64,000 bases of DNA from NCBI GenBank assembly GCA_014075255.1, contig CP046178.1, positions 2,312,894-2,376,893 of the forward strand, read 5' to 3'. Of the stretch, positions 28,868-38,169 are shown one piece after another (positions within the stretch are counted from its first letter, which is position 1; each line of letters begins with the position of its first letter). The notes under the pieces were generated by a model. It ran no database searches. It saw nothing but the letters and a program-made list of their open reading frames with translations, and was not told where the DNA came from. Source of the DNA: Gammaproteobacteria bacterium (GTDB lineage Bacteria > Pseudomonadota > Gammaproteobacteria > UBA4575). The translations under genes and the position numbers were made by a program.

Positions 28868-29584
28868 GTGAAACCTTTACGTATATATAGGCATGATGAA
28901 TCCGTTGGTCCTGGCTATTTCCTAGATTATTTAAAACAGCATGGTATTGAGCACGAGTTAATTGCTATCGATCGAGGAGATGCAATTACTGATGATTTTA
29001 ATAATGCCAGTGGTTTAGTTTTTCTAGGTGGTGATTCAAGTGTTAACGATTCTTTTTCATGGATCGATGATGAAATCAATCTGATAAAACAAGCTGCCGA
29101 GAAAAATTTCCCATTATTCGGCCACTGCTTAGGTGCGCAACTTATTAGTAAAGCATTGGGCGGGAAAGTGACGGCAATGCAATGCAAAGAAATAGGCTGG
29201 TTCCCATTAGAATGGACAGATAATTCAATAGCTCAAGAATGGTTTGGTCATTTTAAAAATAACATTCAAGCTTTGCATTGGCATGAATATTCATTAACCA
29301 TGCCAAACGGTGCGACACCTTTATTTGGAACTCAGTTTTGTCCAAATCAGGCATTTGTAGCAAATAATATTGTTGCCACAACGGCACATGTTGAAGCAAC
29401 TCCTGACTTATTAAAGCAATGGTTGAATGAATATGGCGACAGTCTAATTCCGACATCACAAACGGTGCAGTCAGAGCAAGAGATAACGAATGACTTAAAG
29501 GCACGTGTTACAAGCATGCAGCGCGTAGCGGATACCTTATATCAGCGCTGGCTTGTTATGGTGATGAATTACAATTCTAAATAA
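28868..29584 (+). CDS. Class I glutamine amidotransferase-like protein
   Basis: A 238-aa protein from GTG 28868 (the ATG just before is out of frame). The nucleophile elbow PLFGHCLGAQLISKALGG and the HWHEYSLTMP segment give the class I triad Cys and His. It resembles GMP-synthase-like GATases and gamma-glutamyl hydrolases such as PuuD relatives. After the GcvT-like gene in the same direction, hydrolysis of a gamma-glutamyl amide is a possible role. Confidence 0.75.
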   Translation: MKPLRIYRHDESVGPGYFLDYLKQHGIEHELIAIDRGDAITDDFNNASGLVFLGGDSSVNDSFSWIDDEINLIKQAAEKNFPLFGHCLGAQLISKALGGKVTAMQCKEIGWFPLEWTDNSIAQEWFGHFKNNIQALHWHEYSLTMPNGATPLFGTQFCPNQAFVANNIVATTAHVEATPDLLKQWLNEYGDSLIPTSQTVQSEQEITNDLKARVTSMQRVADTLYQRWLVMVMNYNSK

Positions 29585-29600
29585 GATATCTACCTGCATA

Positions 29601-29640
29601 AAAAAACCCAGCCAATTAGCATTGACTGGGTTTTGATTTC
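29601..29640. terminator. Bidirectional terminator
   Basis: AAAACCCAG (29603-29611) pairs with CTGGGTTTT (29626-29634) around a 14-nt loop, with A-run and T-run on both sides. It sits between two convergent genes and can end both. Confidence 0.85.
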
Positions 29641-29655
29641 GATTTAGTAAATCGA

Positions 29656-31119
29656 TTAGTTACCAGGCATTACTGGCTTTTGTACCGTTGGGTACTTGAG
29701 CGTTACGCTGTCAGGAACAGCCATCGCGTCAGGGTTTTTCGCACCGCGCTTAACGTTATAATCGTCAGTGAATGTGCCATAGGTACCTGGTTCCATTTTA
29801 TATTCAACTTCTTGCGTACCATGTGCTGCGTTTGCAAGATAGGCATTTGGATCACTCCAATCGTTTCCATTTAAGTTCGCATAGAACTTAATATCTACTA
29901 AGACGCCATCACACAATGGGGTGATTTCTTCGTAGTTGGTTGGCCAGCCAGCAGCTCCTGTGGTTTTAGGATAGTTGCTCCAGTCGCCACCTTTTAATGG
30001 ACAAGCACCGCCACCACCAAATGCTGCACGATCTGGATGATGTACACCATAAATAGGTAAGCCTTTAGCTGCAGCCAGTTTTCCACCTTCTATATGGAAT
30101 CGTGGCTCTTGAGTAACTTCTGTTTTAACAGCAGCCTTCTTGCCTTTAAGAAAATCATAGTACTCACCGTCTGGTCGTACATACTGAAAATCTTTATTGT
30201 CATCATTATCATAAACTGCAGTTACGAAAAGGTAAGGCTCATTGAAAAATGGTCGTTCAATAAGATAGTACTCAGTATTCGTTTTGCTCTCATCAACGGC
30301 TTGCCAGTTAACGGTAGATGCATCTTTGCCACCAACATTGATCCATGAGCGCGCATCAGGAAACTGCTCTAGACGTAAGACTTTTGTATAAAGTTCATTT
30401 ACATCCAATCCAGCACGTTTGCCTAACGGTCCTACTTTACCTGCTGCAGGTTGCTCAAATGCAAAGTCGATCGCTTTTCTAGCATATGGATATTGATTTG
30501 CTGACATAGTGCAATAGAAATGCGGTAAGTCTACTGGTACATGGTCTGCGTATTTACCTTTATATTTCGGATGATTTAAAGGTAGATCAATAAAGTTTAA
30601 ATTTCCATCTTCTGCAACTTCTTGATGAGGGTGCTTGTAACCGTCCCAGCTTTCTTCTGGAATGAAGCTGCCGTATTGATTAGCGATGACACTTGCATGC
30701 TTTTTATGAAAAAGATCTGCACCTTTGGGCAATCCTTGAGTGCCTTTTTTGCGGTATTCGCGAATGGTGCCGTTGTCTTGAACCCGCCACAAACCATGTT
30801 TACCTTCACCAATAAACGTCATGGTTTGTTCCGTGACATTTACAAATCGATAGGTGTAATTAGTATTCATGTAACCTGAAAAAGCAGGTAAATGTGGGAC
30901 TTGTGAGTGGGTCATTTTTACACGACCTGTACCCACTACATTTTTTTGCGCATTTTCATCGTCAATGACTTGATCAGTGGTGTAGTAATATGGGTCATCA
31001 CCTGTTAAGTCCGTTAGACTCCCATCAATTGGCAGTAAGTTTTGCTCATCTGCAAACAGTGTGGGAGTAAACAATAGTAATGCCGCAAAAGTTAGATTTA
31101 GATTAAGTGACTTAATCAT
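29656..31119 (-). CDS. Secreted protein of unknown function, 487 aa
   Basis: A signal peptide (cut near LFA-DEQ, residue 24) and a long polar chain rich in Asp, Asn, Tyr and Gly. It contains HASVIANQYGSF, HFYCTMSANQYPYARK and HPDRAAFGGGGACPLKGG. There are only three Cys in the mature part. GAGGAG precedes the ATG. Its family is not recognised; no haem, metal or catalytic motif is certain. It could be an extracytoplasmic enzyme or binding protein, perhaps with copper or other metals given the His/Cys clusters. Confidence 0.6.
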   Translation of the reverse strand: MIKSLNLNLTFAALLLFTPTLFADEQNLLPIDGSLTDLTGDDPYYYTTDQVIDDENAQKNVVGTGRVKMTHSQVPHLPAFSGYMNTNYTYRFVNVTEQTMTFIGEGKHGLWRVQDNGTIREYRKKGTQGLPKGADLFHKKHASVIANQYGSFIPEESWDGYKHPHQEVAEDGNLNFIDLPLNHPKYKGKYADHVPVDLPHFYCTMSANQYPYARKAIDFAFEQPAAGKVGPLGKRAGLDVNELYTKVLRLEQFPDARSWINVGGKDASTVNWQAVDESKTNTEYYLIERPFFNEPYLFVTAVYDNDDNKDFQYVRPDGEYYDFLKGKKAAVKTEVTQEPRFHIEGGKLAAAKGLPIYGVHHPDRAAFGGGGACPLKGGDWSNYPKTTGAAGWPTNYEEITPLCDGVLVDIKFYANLNGNDWSDPNAYLANAAHGTQEVEYKMEPGTYGTFTDDYNVKRGAKNPDAMAVPDSVTLKYPTVQKPVMPGN

Positions 31120-31407
31120 AAGAACTCCTCGTTATAGTTTTATATCTTTTCAGGCACCGTCATTATGAGTATGAAGAGTACCCGCATAAAAGTTTATTGC
31201 GCAATAATGATATTGAGCAACTGACTTATATTTATCTAGTTATTCAATAGGGTCAATTTCTCGAATTACTTACCCATTTAGTAGTATAACCTGGACCTTA
31301 AGCTTTAAAGCAGTAGTTAAACTAATAAGACGCATTAAAAATACATATAGGCCAAGCTTGAACAGTATGAATATTGATCAAATAAGCCGCTTTACTTAAA
31401 ACATTTC

Positions 31408-31830
31408 TCAAGAACGCTGCCCACAGTAAAAAACAAGTGCTGAGAAGTCGCTAGTGTAAGTAATGTCTGCACCTTCTTCTAAATAAATTACATCTCCCGT
31501 CTTCATAACTATGGTTTCACCACCTTTTTCTGCCATGGCCATTTTTCCTTCAAGAATGATGCTGGTCTCGTCATAGTCAAAGGCAAATTGAAGCTCTTTT
31601 CCTTTTTGCATTCGAAATAATCCACAGGTGATGGGTGAATCAGGATCATTAGAAAAAACGATATCTTTAATGTATGCATTCACACCGTCAATTTTCATGG
31701 AAGGTAACTCAGTAGATACGCTATTTCCCAAATGCTTCATGTGGTTTTCTTCTGAGTGGCCGAGTGAAATAAATAGTATTAATAATGTGAGTGTAGTGAG
31801 TGCATATATAGGAAGTTTTTTTATTAACAT
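31408..31830 (-). CDS. Exported small cupin protein
   Basis: A 140-aa protein with a signal peptide (about 1-26) and a cupin barrel similar to EutQ: the segment LQFAFDYDETSIILEGKMAM then MKTGDVIYLEEGADITYTSDFSALVFYCGQ. Metal ligands of typical cupins (HxH) are absent. A cytoplasmic paralogue lies at 32891-33241 with the same end FYCGQR. Substrate unknown. Confidence 0.7.
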   Translation of the reverse strand: MLIKKLPIYALTTLTLLILFISLGHSEENHMKHLGNSVSTELPSMKIDGVNAYIKDIVFSNDPDSPITCGLFRMQKGKELQFAFDYDETSIILEGKMAMAEKGGETIVMKTGDVIYLEEGADITYTSDFSALVFYCGQRS

Positions 31831-31948
31831 GGGTTACCTTTTTGAACTTGATAATTTGAAGTGCAGTTATGTGAAAATAGTTATGAAAAAGTTAACCTTT
31901 TATCACGTCTAAAAATAGCGAGGCACAGTATCGTGATGGTTTTGTTTT

Positions 31949-31972
31949 GTAAATGTAAATGTAAATGTAAAA
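31949..31972. repeat. Hexanucleotide tandem repeat TGTAAA x4
   Basis: Four perfect copies of TGTAAA in an intergenic region between the two divergent genes at 31830 and 32217. Could be a slippage site or just low-complexity DNA. Confidence 0.7.
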
Positions 31973-32216
31973 TTAAAAAAATGTTATTTTTAAAATTACT
32001 CAATAATAATTATGCATAATTATTCACTAGCATAAATAAGGAAATAGCTTTTCTGAATATGCAAGTGTTGCTTTGATGTTTTGATTGTTATCTATGCAAA
32101 ATAAGTGGATACTTACTCGATTCTGTAATGTGAGAGTTCTCTTAGCGGAATACCCGCCTTGAATAGGTTTTGCGCTATTTAGCTTTTTTAAACACTAACT
32201 AATTCATGAGGGTGTA

Positions 32217-32735
32217 ATGATGCTTGGCAAATTACTATTGCTTTTCATTCTTAGTGCAATTTTATCATTTTCCGTAGCAATGGCTGCAAGCGCGCTTCAA
32301 TATGATGAAGTAATGATTGGATTTGATGGTCCTGCGGTAGAAAAACCAGGTGTTATCGTTATAGACAATGCTGGCATGCTGAAGGAACATTGGATAAGCG
32401 AAAAATTAGGCGATAAAAAAATAGCATCGCTGTTAAAGGAAATAGATTTTAGCTCTCAGTTTATTTTAGTCGCCCAGGTTGGTGTTAGAAATACAGCAAC
32501 AGGCAATATGAATATTGCAGAGATTGAATTTGATGAAACTAAGGACAATGTTGTTGTTTATATACGTATTGGAGTTAATGAACGGGAATGTGAAATACCT
32601 AAAAGACAATCACTTCCCTATGCAATTGGTGTAATTGATAAGCCTGAAGTTTGGCCTGCCATGGTCAATTACTATATCGGAAATTTTGGTGATGGATGCA
32701 AGCAGCCTCGAGGAACTCAAATTGTTGATATTTAG
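32217..32735 (+). CDS. Exported protein, possibly PrcB-C-like
   Basis: A 172-aa protein with a signal peptide (about 1-23) and a beta-rich mature part: IDFSSQFILVAQVGVRNTATGNMNIAEIEF ... VVVYIRIGVNERECEIPKRQSLPYAIGVIDKPE. The pattern reminds me of the PrcB C-terminal domain, but I am not certain. It lies between the two cupin paralogues, on the opposite strand. Confidence 0.55.
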   Translation: MMLGKLLLLFILSAILSFSVAMAASALQYDEVMIGFDGPAVEKPGVIVIDNAGMLKEHWISEKLGDKKIASLLKEIDFSSQFILVAQVGVRNTATGNMNIAEIEFDETKDNVVVYIRIGVNERECEIPKRQSLPYAIGVIDKPEVWPAMVNYYIGNFGDGCKQPRGTQIVDI

Positions 32736-32890
32736 TTTAGTGTTAATATCAATATAATATTTTATCTCTCAATTAATTGCTGCTTGTGTTTCATCCTATA
32801 GGCGGGTGAAATATTCGGCTAGCTAAAGCAGTTAATATTTCTACTTTAGAGCCTTTCAATATTCTTTGCCTAGTATTTTTATACTAATCG

Positions 32891-33241
32891 CTATATTTCA
32901 CCTTCTTTACGTTGTCCGCAATAAAATCCAAGTCCTGATGATTTAGAAGTGAAAATAATACTGGTTCCTTTTGGGAAAAAAAGTACGTCACCCGGGGTGA
33001 CATTAACGGTTTCTCCACCCACTTCTTGTACTGTCATTTCACCTTCGACAATAATTTTGCATTCATCATAGCTGTAGGTGTACTCAAGTTGGTTTCCAGC
33101 TTCCATTCTAAAAAATCCCCAGCTTATAGGAGCTCTCTCGTTGTCAGATGAATCTACATCTTGTAAATAAGCACTCACGCCATCAACATTTAAAGAGTTA
33201 AGGTCCATTTTTTGCGCGTTTTTGTAATGTTTCATAGCCAT
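32891..33241 (-). CDS. EutQ-like small cupin protein (cytoplasmic paralogue)
   Basis: A 116-aa protein with the same cupin core as the exported protein at 31408: LEYTYSYDECKIIVEGEMTVQEVGGETVNVTPGDVLFFPKGTSIIF and the same tail GFYCGQRKE. No signal peptide. AGGAGAC precedes the ATG. Probably a local duplication with later change of cell compartment. Confidence 0.7.
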   Translation of the reverse strand: MAMKHYKNAQKMDLNSLNVDGVSAYLQDVDSSDNERAPISWGFFRMEAGNQLEYTYSYDECKIIVEGEMTVQEVGGETVNVTPGDVLFFPKGTSIIFTSKSSGLGFYCGQRKEGEI

Positions 33242-33363
33242 GGTAGTCTCCTAAGGAAGGGTAATTAAGTAATGTGTTATTTGTAATTATGCTGTAATCA
33301 TATCTAATTATTTGGTGATGGGCATGACAATAAACCCCTATAGCAAAAAAATGAATCAGAAAT

Positions 33364-34155
33364 GTGATGTTAAACTTTAAGGAAGAGCCACCGTCAACTA
33401 AAGCGCTAAAACAGTATTTTATAGATGGTAATTATCAAAGCCATGCTGGTGATATGTTGGACTGTGTGGCGCATATGATCATCGCGATTGAAAATCCTAA
33501 GGAAACTGTACGAGTTGCCCTAAGCTATATGGGCAATCATCTATCTGCTTGTCGCGCCGATGCCGGTTTTGCAGCACCTACAGATACGGTTTACAAACCG
33601 TTGTCGGAATATTGCAATGAGACTACGCGACCTCCATCGGTTGAGACACTAGAGTTATCAAATCAACATGATGTGCTGCAAAGAGTATGGCGAAGCCGCA
33701 CACCTGTTAAATATGAAAATGTATCCAATAATCCCATGCTTGAAGATGTACAAGAAATATTATCTTCAATCCAGAGTAAATCGATGCTTATGCAACGTCT
33801 TGTTTGGGATAAAGAGCCTATAGGCATTTCTTGTGTCGATCATACTTTAATAGATCATGAATGGAATGATCACGAAGTTAATTTCATGCAGCAATTTTGC
33901 ACAGAGTTTTTTGCGCCTCTGGCTGGCATAAGTAATTACTGGCATAACCCCACTATGCATCAAATGTTTAAAAAGCCCAGTGAGTCTGAACTAACGGCTA
34001 TTAGACTTGCAGCGGAAGGATTGAGCTATAAAAAAATTGCGGAAGAATTAAATAAGTCTGTGAGAACAATAGAAAACCAACTAAGAAATGCGAGACTTAG
34101 ACTTAATGCAAGTAATCAGGCAGAACTTATAAAAAAATGTGAACCTTGGTTGTAG
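33364..34155 (+). CDS. LuxR-family regulator with N-terminal GAF-like domain
   Basis: A 263-aa protein; GTG at 33364 or ATG at 33367 may be the start. Residues about 20-195 form a GAF-like sensor region, and the C-terminus is a LuxR helix-turn-helix (SELTAIRLAAEGLSYKKIAEELNKSVRTIENQLRNARLRL). It lacks receiver-domain residues, so it binds a ligand or partner rather than receiving phosphate. Divergent from the cupin gene at 32891, which it may control. Confidence 0.7.
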   Translation: MMLNFKEEPPSTKALKQYFIDGNYQSHAGDMLDCVAHMIIAIENPKETVRVALSYMGNHLSACRADAGFAAPTDTVYKPLSEYCNETTRPPSVETLELSNQHDVLQRVWRSRTPVKYENVSNNPMLEDVQEILSSIQSKSMLMQRLVWDKEPIGISCVDHTLIDHEWNDHEVNFMQQFCTEFFAPLAGISNYWHNPTMHQMFKKPSESELTAIRLAAEGLSYKKIAEELNKSVRTIENQLRNARLRLNASNQAELIKKCEPWL

Positions 34156-34348
34156 TTCATTACTTCTTATAGGCGTTCCAAAACAATACGTATGCTGAAA
34201 ATAAAACTACTAGTAGGCAATATGAGATGATGCTTGTTTGATAATTTTCGCAAGATCCCACGGCATGACTTCGACTACTTGCTTGGAATGTTTAGTGACC
34301 AGTTATTTGAAGGTTTTCATATAACTATGAAGGGTATGAATAAGACTT

Positions 34349-34378
34349 ATCGTTCGCAACATTTGCGTTGCGAACGAT
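34349..34378. terminator. 12-bp inverted repeat between convergent genes
   Basis: ATCGTTCGCAAC (34349-34360) and GTTGCGAACGAT (34367-34378) pair perfectly around loop ATTTGC. It lies between the LuxR gene and the minus-strand response regulator and can end either transcript, though no long T-run follows. Confidence 0.55.
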
Positions 34379-34386
34379 TGATGAGT

Positions 34387-35064
34387 TTAAGCGTTGAGGT
34401 CGGTTTTCTTAGCGCGTATTCCTTGTTCCACAGCAATGACGGCTGCTTCAACACGAGAGTGAATATTTAATTTTCTTAAAATAGCTTTTACATGCAACTT
34501 AACAGTACCGTCAGAAATACCAAGATTTCTGGCAATGACTTTGTTGCTTTGACCTTCTGCTAGCAGACTTAATATTTCACGTTCTCTAGGGGTTAAGTTA
34601 TCGAGTGGGCTGGGCTCAGGTTCTAGCGGGTCTTCACCCTTTACGACTTTAGCTAGAATTTGTGTCAAGTTAGGAGCCACTACGGTTTCACCTTTGATAA
34701 TTTCGCGTAAGGCTGCCACCACATCATCCGGTTCCATGTCTTTTAATAAGTAACCTTTAGCGCCATTGCGCAATGCTTCGACCAAATCACGCTCGTCGCC
34801 ACTGGTGGTGAGCATGGCAATTGGGGTTTCGAATTTTGCTTGTTGAAACTGTTTAAGTACTTCTAGACCGCTCATTCCGGGCATGCGCATATCTAATAAT
34901 ACGATGTCAGGTCTAAGCTCTTGGGCTAGGCGAATGCCTTCACGGCCATCGCTGACGGAAGCAACTACCTCAATTCCATGGCGGCTTAGTAAGCCCTGTA
35001 ATCCTTCTCGAAATAGGGTGTGGTCATCGATAACAACGATGCGTAATGCAGTATCAAGGCTCAT
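34387..35064 (-). CDS. NarL-type response regulator (second copy)
   Basis: A 225-aa regulator with receiver Asp near 57 (IVLLDMRMPGMSG) and LuxR-type helix-turn-helix (LTPREREILSLLAEGQSNKVIARNLGISDGTVKLHVKAILRKL). It follows its kinase by 9 bp. It is closely similar to the regulator at 25460, so the systems look like paralogues, and binding sites may overlap. Confidence 0.9.
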   Translation of the reverse strand: MSLDTALRIVVIDDHTLFREGLQGLLSRHGIEVVASVSDGREGIRLAQELRPDIVLLDMRMPGMSGLEVLKQFQQAKFETPIAMLTTSGDERDLVEALRNGAKGYLLKDMEPDDVVAALREIIKGETVVAPNLTQILAKVVKGEDPLEPEPSPLDNLTPREREILSLLAEGQSNKVIARNLGISDGTVKLHVKAILRKLNIHSRVEAAVIAVEQGIRAKKTDLNA

Positions 35065-35073
35065 AAATTTGAA

Positions 35074-36507
35074 TTATATTCTCGGTTTTGATGTATTTTG
35101 TGGGGCATCAGGCGAATAATCAAATTCTAAGCGAACCTGCACTCCTTCACCAGCGTCTCCTTCTATACTTAGTGTACCACCAATTCGATTAGCGCGGTCT
35201 TTCATGACGCTGAGACCTACGTGTTCTCCGGCACTATTCTGTTTTTGTCGCTCAGAAATGCCAACTCCGTCATCTTCTATAAGTACTGTGTAATGACCCT
35301 TTTCATCTCCATGCATCCATACACGTACAGTATTGGCTTCACTGTGTTTGCGCGCGTTGGTTAGCGTCTCTTGAATAATGCGTAAAACCTGTAATTCGAT
35401 AACTTCAGGTAATTTTATATTTGGCCACTCTTTTTGCAGATAGACTTGTATACCGTCACTGTCATGTTTAAAACGCTCCACTATTTGTTCCACCGAACCG
35501 GTAAAGTTATATTCGCCACTAGGAATGCGAAAATGGGCGATTAATGCGCGTAGCTCTGAGTTTGCTTCATCAATCGTGGTTTCAATACGTTCTAATTCTT
35601 GCCAGGTAGCGGCTTCATCTTCCTGGTGAATCGTTTCATCTAGTACACGAACTTGATATTTAACACTGGCCAATGTTTGTGCCAGCGAATCATGTAGTTC
35701 ATTAGCGAAGCTGGTACGTTCGCGCACAATATTGAGTTCATTAGTTTCTTCATCAAGACGTGATTTTTCTACTGCAATTCCTAAATGGCGGCCAATACTT
35801 GTAAATAATTCTTCATATTCACTTTTATTAGAAAATTGATTTTCATCGATATACAGATTGTAGACGCCTAGAATATTTCCACGGTATTGTAAAGGCACAA
35901 CTAGAATTGAGAGTGGTTTGTTGTTGAAGTATTTTTCAGATAATTCCTGTGGGCAGGTGACAATATCTACAGGAATAGTTTGTTGCTCAGAGTTCCTTAT
36001 AGCTTCAGGTAAAAAAGGATGTCGATTATTAAAATCAGTAGTTAAACCAATTTCAGCAATCAGTGAACATGTATTTTCTTCAGCTGAGAGATAAACTGAA
36101 GCTGCATGTGCGTTTGATAGTTCAGTCATGGTATGCAAAAAGTGCGTAAGTAATGTTTGCACATCTCGTGTCATATTGATGCTGGTGACTACATCGTAAA
36201 GTGTTTCCAGTGACTTATTTTTTTGCCCAATGTGCTCAGTATGAAGTTGCAATTGTAGTTCTGCGTCTTGTGATAATGAACCCAACATTTCGCCAACAAA
36301 ATTGATGTCCTGGCTGAGTTCTGTAATTTCAGAGTGTTCTGATACAGGTATACGTGCGGATAGCTCACCAGCACGTATTTTTTGTGTCCAAGTACGTAGT
36401 GAGGATAGAAAATCGCTTAAATCTTGTTTGGGCAACGCATGCATCTTCTCTTCTTGTTCAGGATTGCTGCTTCCAGAATTACTATGTTTATTTTGTGTTT
36501 TGTTCAT
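35074..36507 (-). CDS. Soluble NarX-type histidine kinase (second copy)
   Basis: A 477-aa kinase with a HAMP-like helix (about 35-85), a GAF-like domain (about 105-255), HisKA_3 (SFANELHDSLAQTLASV, His near 274) and an ATPase domain (IIQETLTNARKHSEANTV, EDDGVGISE). As in the paralogue at 26139 the transmembrane and periplasmic parts of NarX are missing. Operon with the response regulator at 34387. Confidence 0.85.
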   Translation of the reverse strand: MNKTQNKHSNSGSSNPEQEEKMHALPKQDLSDFLSSLRTWTQKIRAGELSARIPVSEHSEITELSQDINFVGEMLGSLSQDAELQLQLHTEHIGQKNKSLETLYDVVTSINMTRDVQTLLTHFLHTMTELSNAHAASVYLSAEENTCSLIAEIGLTTDFNNRHPFLPEAIRNSEQQTIPVDIVTCPQELSEKYFNNKPLSILVVPLQYRGNILGVYNLYIDENQFSNKSEYEELFTSIGRHLGIAVEKSRLDEETNELNIVRERTSFANELHDSLAQTLASVKYQVRVLDETIHQEDEAATWQELERIETTIDEANSELRALIAHFRIPSGEYNFTGSVEQIVERFKHDSDGIQVYLQKEWPNIKLPEVIELQVLRIIQETLTNARKHSEANTVRVWMHGDEKGHYTVLIEDDGVGISERQKQNSAGEHVGLSVMKDRANRIGGTLSIEGDAGEGVQVRLEFDYSPDAPQNTSKPRI

Positions 36508-36613
36508 ATTTTTCTATTTTATAATTTTGCGACCCCGTAACTATAGAGGTGTGCAGTATACGCTTTCTGCAGGCTAAAAATTTATTCTACGTCTATTTTC
36601 AGACACTCAAATA

Positions 36614-37384
36614 CTATTCCCAAATAGTTTTTAAATATCCAGCGCCTCCAAGTGAGCGGGCTTGATTGGAGATATGTTCTGCTCGTTGTAAAACATAATT
36701 TGATGGATGTGAGGCATGTAGTTTGTGAGGGTTAGGTAATACCGCCGCAAGTACTGAGGCTTCATGTTGACTTAGCTGGGCGGCGGACTTATTGAAATGT
36801 GTGTAGGCTGCGTTTTTCACACCAAAAATATTCGGTCCAAATTCTGCAACATTTAAATACACTTCTAGAATGCGCCATTTTGGCCACAGCGTTTCAATTA
36901 ATAATGCAAAATAGGCTTCAAGCCCTTTTCTGAAGAAACTTTTTTTTGGCCAGAGGAAAATGTTTTTAGAAACTTGCTGCGTGATGGTGCTGGCACCTCG
37001 CAATCTTTTTTGATTTTTATTTTCTTCAAAAGCAGATTGTATTGCCTTAAGATCAAAACCATAATGATTTGGAAATTTTTGGTCTTCAGCAGCGACCGCT
37101 GCAATTAAAAGGTATGGAGAAATTTCTTTGAGGGGTACCCAGTTTAATTTATAGGGCACAAAATCAGTTGATACTCTTTGTGCGATCATGAAGCTGGTAT
37201 ACGGGGGATTGAGCCAACGCAATGCCAGAGTGGCTATCAGGCTTAAGCCGACCAGTACCAATACCAGATTTCTTGACCATTTAAAGCTGCGTGTAATGGC
37301 CCGTACTATGATGGAAGAAGATTTTTTCCGTTTGCGAGATTTTTTCTTTTTTCTTCTGTTCTCTGCATATACATGTATGTTCAT
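36614..37384 (-). CDS. mtgA: Monofunctional peptidoglycan glycosyltransferase
   Basis: A 256-aa inner-membrane enzyme that polymerises lipid II. A very basic N-terminus (about 10-22), one helix (about 38-58) and the GT51 domain with catalytic Glu100 in AAEDQKFPNHYGFD, then RGASTITQQVSKN and ILEVYLNVAEFG. Length is typical of MtgA. The start could be slightly downstream. Confidence 0.9.
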   Translation of the reverse strand: MNIHVYAENRRKKKKSRKRKKSSSIIVRAITRSFKWSRNLVLVLVGLSLIATLALRWLNPPYTSFMIAQRVSTDFVPYKLNWVPLKEISPYLLIAAVAAEDQKFPNHYGFDLKAIQSAFEENKNQKRLRGASTITQQVSKNIFLWPKKSFFRKGLEAYFALLIETLWPKWRILEVYLNVAEFGPNIFGVKNAAYTHFNKSAAQLSQHEASVLAAVLPNPHKLHASHPSNYVLQRAEHISNQARSLGGAGYLKTIWE

Positions 37385-37648
37385 TGGCAGTGTGCTTTGT
37401 GGTGAAAGATTTGCATTGCAGCGATTTTAGATAGTTGGATTATAGCGAGTTCATAGCCCTATCTAAGCAATGCTTACCAATGGAGATAGATTGATAGAGC
37501 TCATAGGGACAGCAAAGTACATAAAACAATAGATTATTAGTGTTCTTGTAGGTCAGCCTCGGTTTAGCGATAATAGGCCTTGTGGGACTGTATCAGTCTC
37601 AATGAGCATAATGCTCTATAACCATAAAAAATTCATAGGAGTATGGAA

Positions 37649-37738
37649 ATGGACGAATTTGTAAAAACGATGTTAGTAGTGGCTGCGATGGTAATTCCTT
37701 GCATCATTATTGGCGTTGCTATTATCGGCAAATTTTAA
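37649..37738 (+). CDS. 29-aa membrane microprotein
   Basis: ATG with AGGAG six bp upstream. The peptide MDEFVKTMLVVAAMVIPCIIIGVAIIGKF is one transmembrane helix with a charged end on each side. No known family; similar in form to the microproteins at 1783 and 18651. About 260 bp of gene-free DNA precede it. Confidence 0.5.
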   Translation: MDEFVKTMLVVAAMVIPCIIIGVAIIGKF

Positions 37739-37836
37739 CCGCCGACCTGATACTGTACTAGGCGCGGTATTCATTCGTGCCTAAGTCGCAGATAATTACC
37801 CCGCAAATATTTTCTTAATAAACATAGTTACTTATC

Positions 37837-38169
37837 TTGAATTCAATTTTTTATAGGCTCATTGTTGGTGGTTGCTTAAGTATAAGCTTTTGTACAGCTT
37901 GTCTTTCATTGCCCAGGTCTAATGAAGAAGTACCCGCAAGATATAGCCATACCGAACTAAGTGCAGGTAAGCATTACTTGGCATACAGTGGGGTGTTGGC
38001 GATGACCTTAGAAGTCGCCAATGAAAAGTGGCTGGCTAAAGCAGAGAAACTATGCAAGTCGCGTGAATTTGAGTATGAATTCGATAAAGAAGAATTTCGC
38101 GGCAAAGATTTCTCCGAGAATAAATACCCATATATTGAAGGGAAATTGTTCTGTACCAAAACAGAATAA
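37837..38169 (+). CDS. Small exported protein, possible lipoprotein
   Basis: A 110-aa ORF from TTG 37837. The N-terminus is a signal peptide with Cys at FCTAC that could be a lipobox, though not a perfect one. The mature part is charged and ends IEGKLFCTKTE. The start and the ribosome site are weak; function unknown. Confidence 0.45.
   Translation: MNSIFYRLIVGGCLSISFCTACLSLPRSNEEVPARYSHTELSAGKHYLAYSGVLAMTLEVANEKWLAKAEKLCKSREFEYEFDKEEFRGKDFSENKYPYIEGKLFCTKTE

Noticed and set aside
32891-33241. Riboswitch or thiamine-type leader near the cupin
   Set aside because: No conserved box recognised; upstream region is short and only AT-rich.
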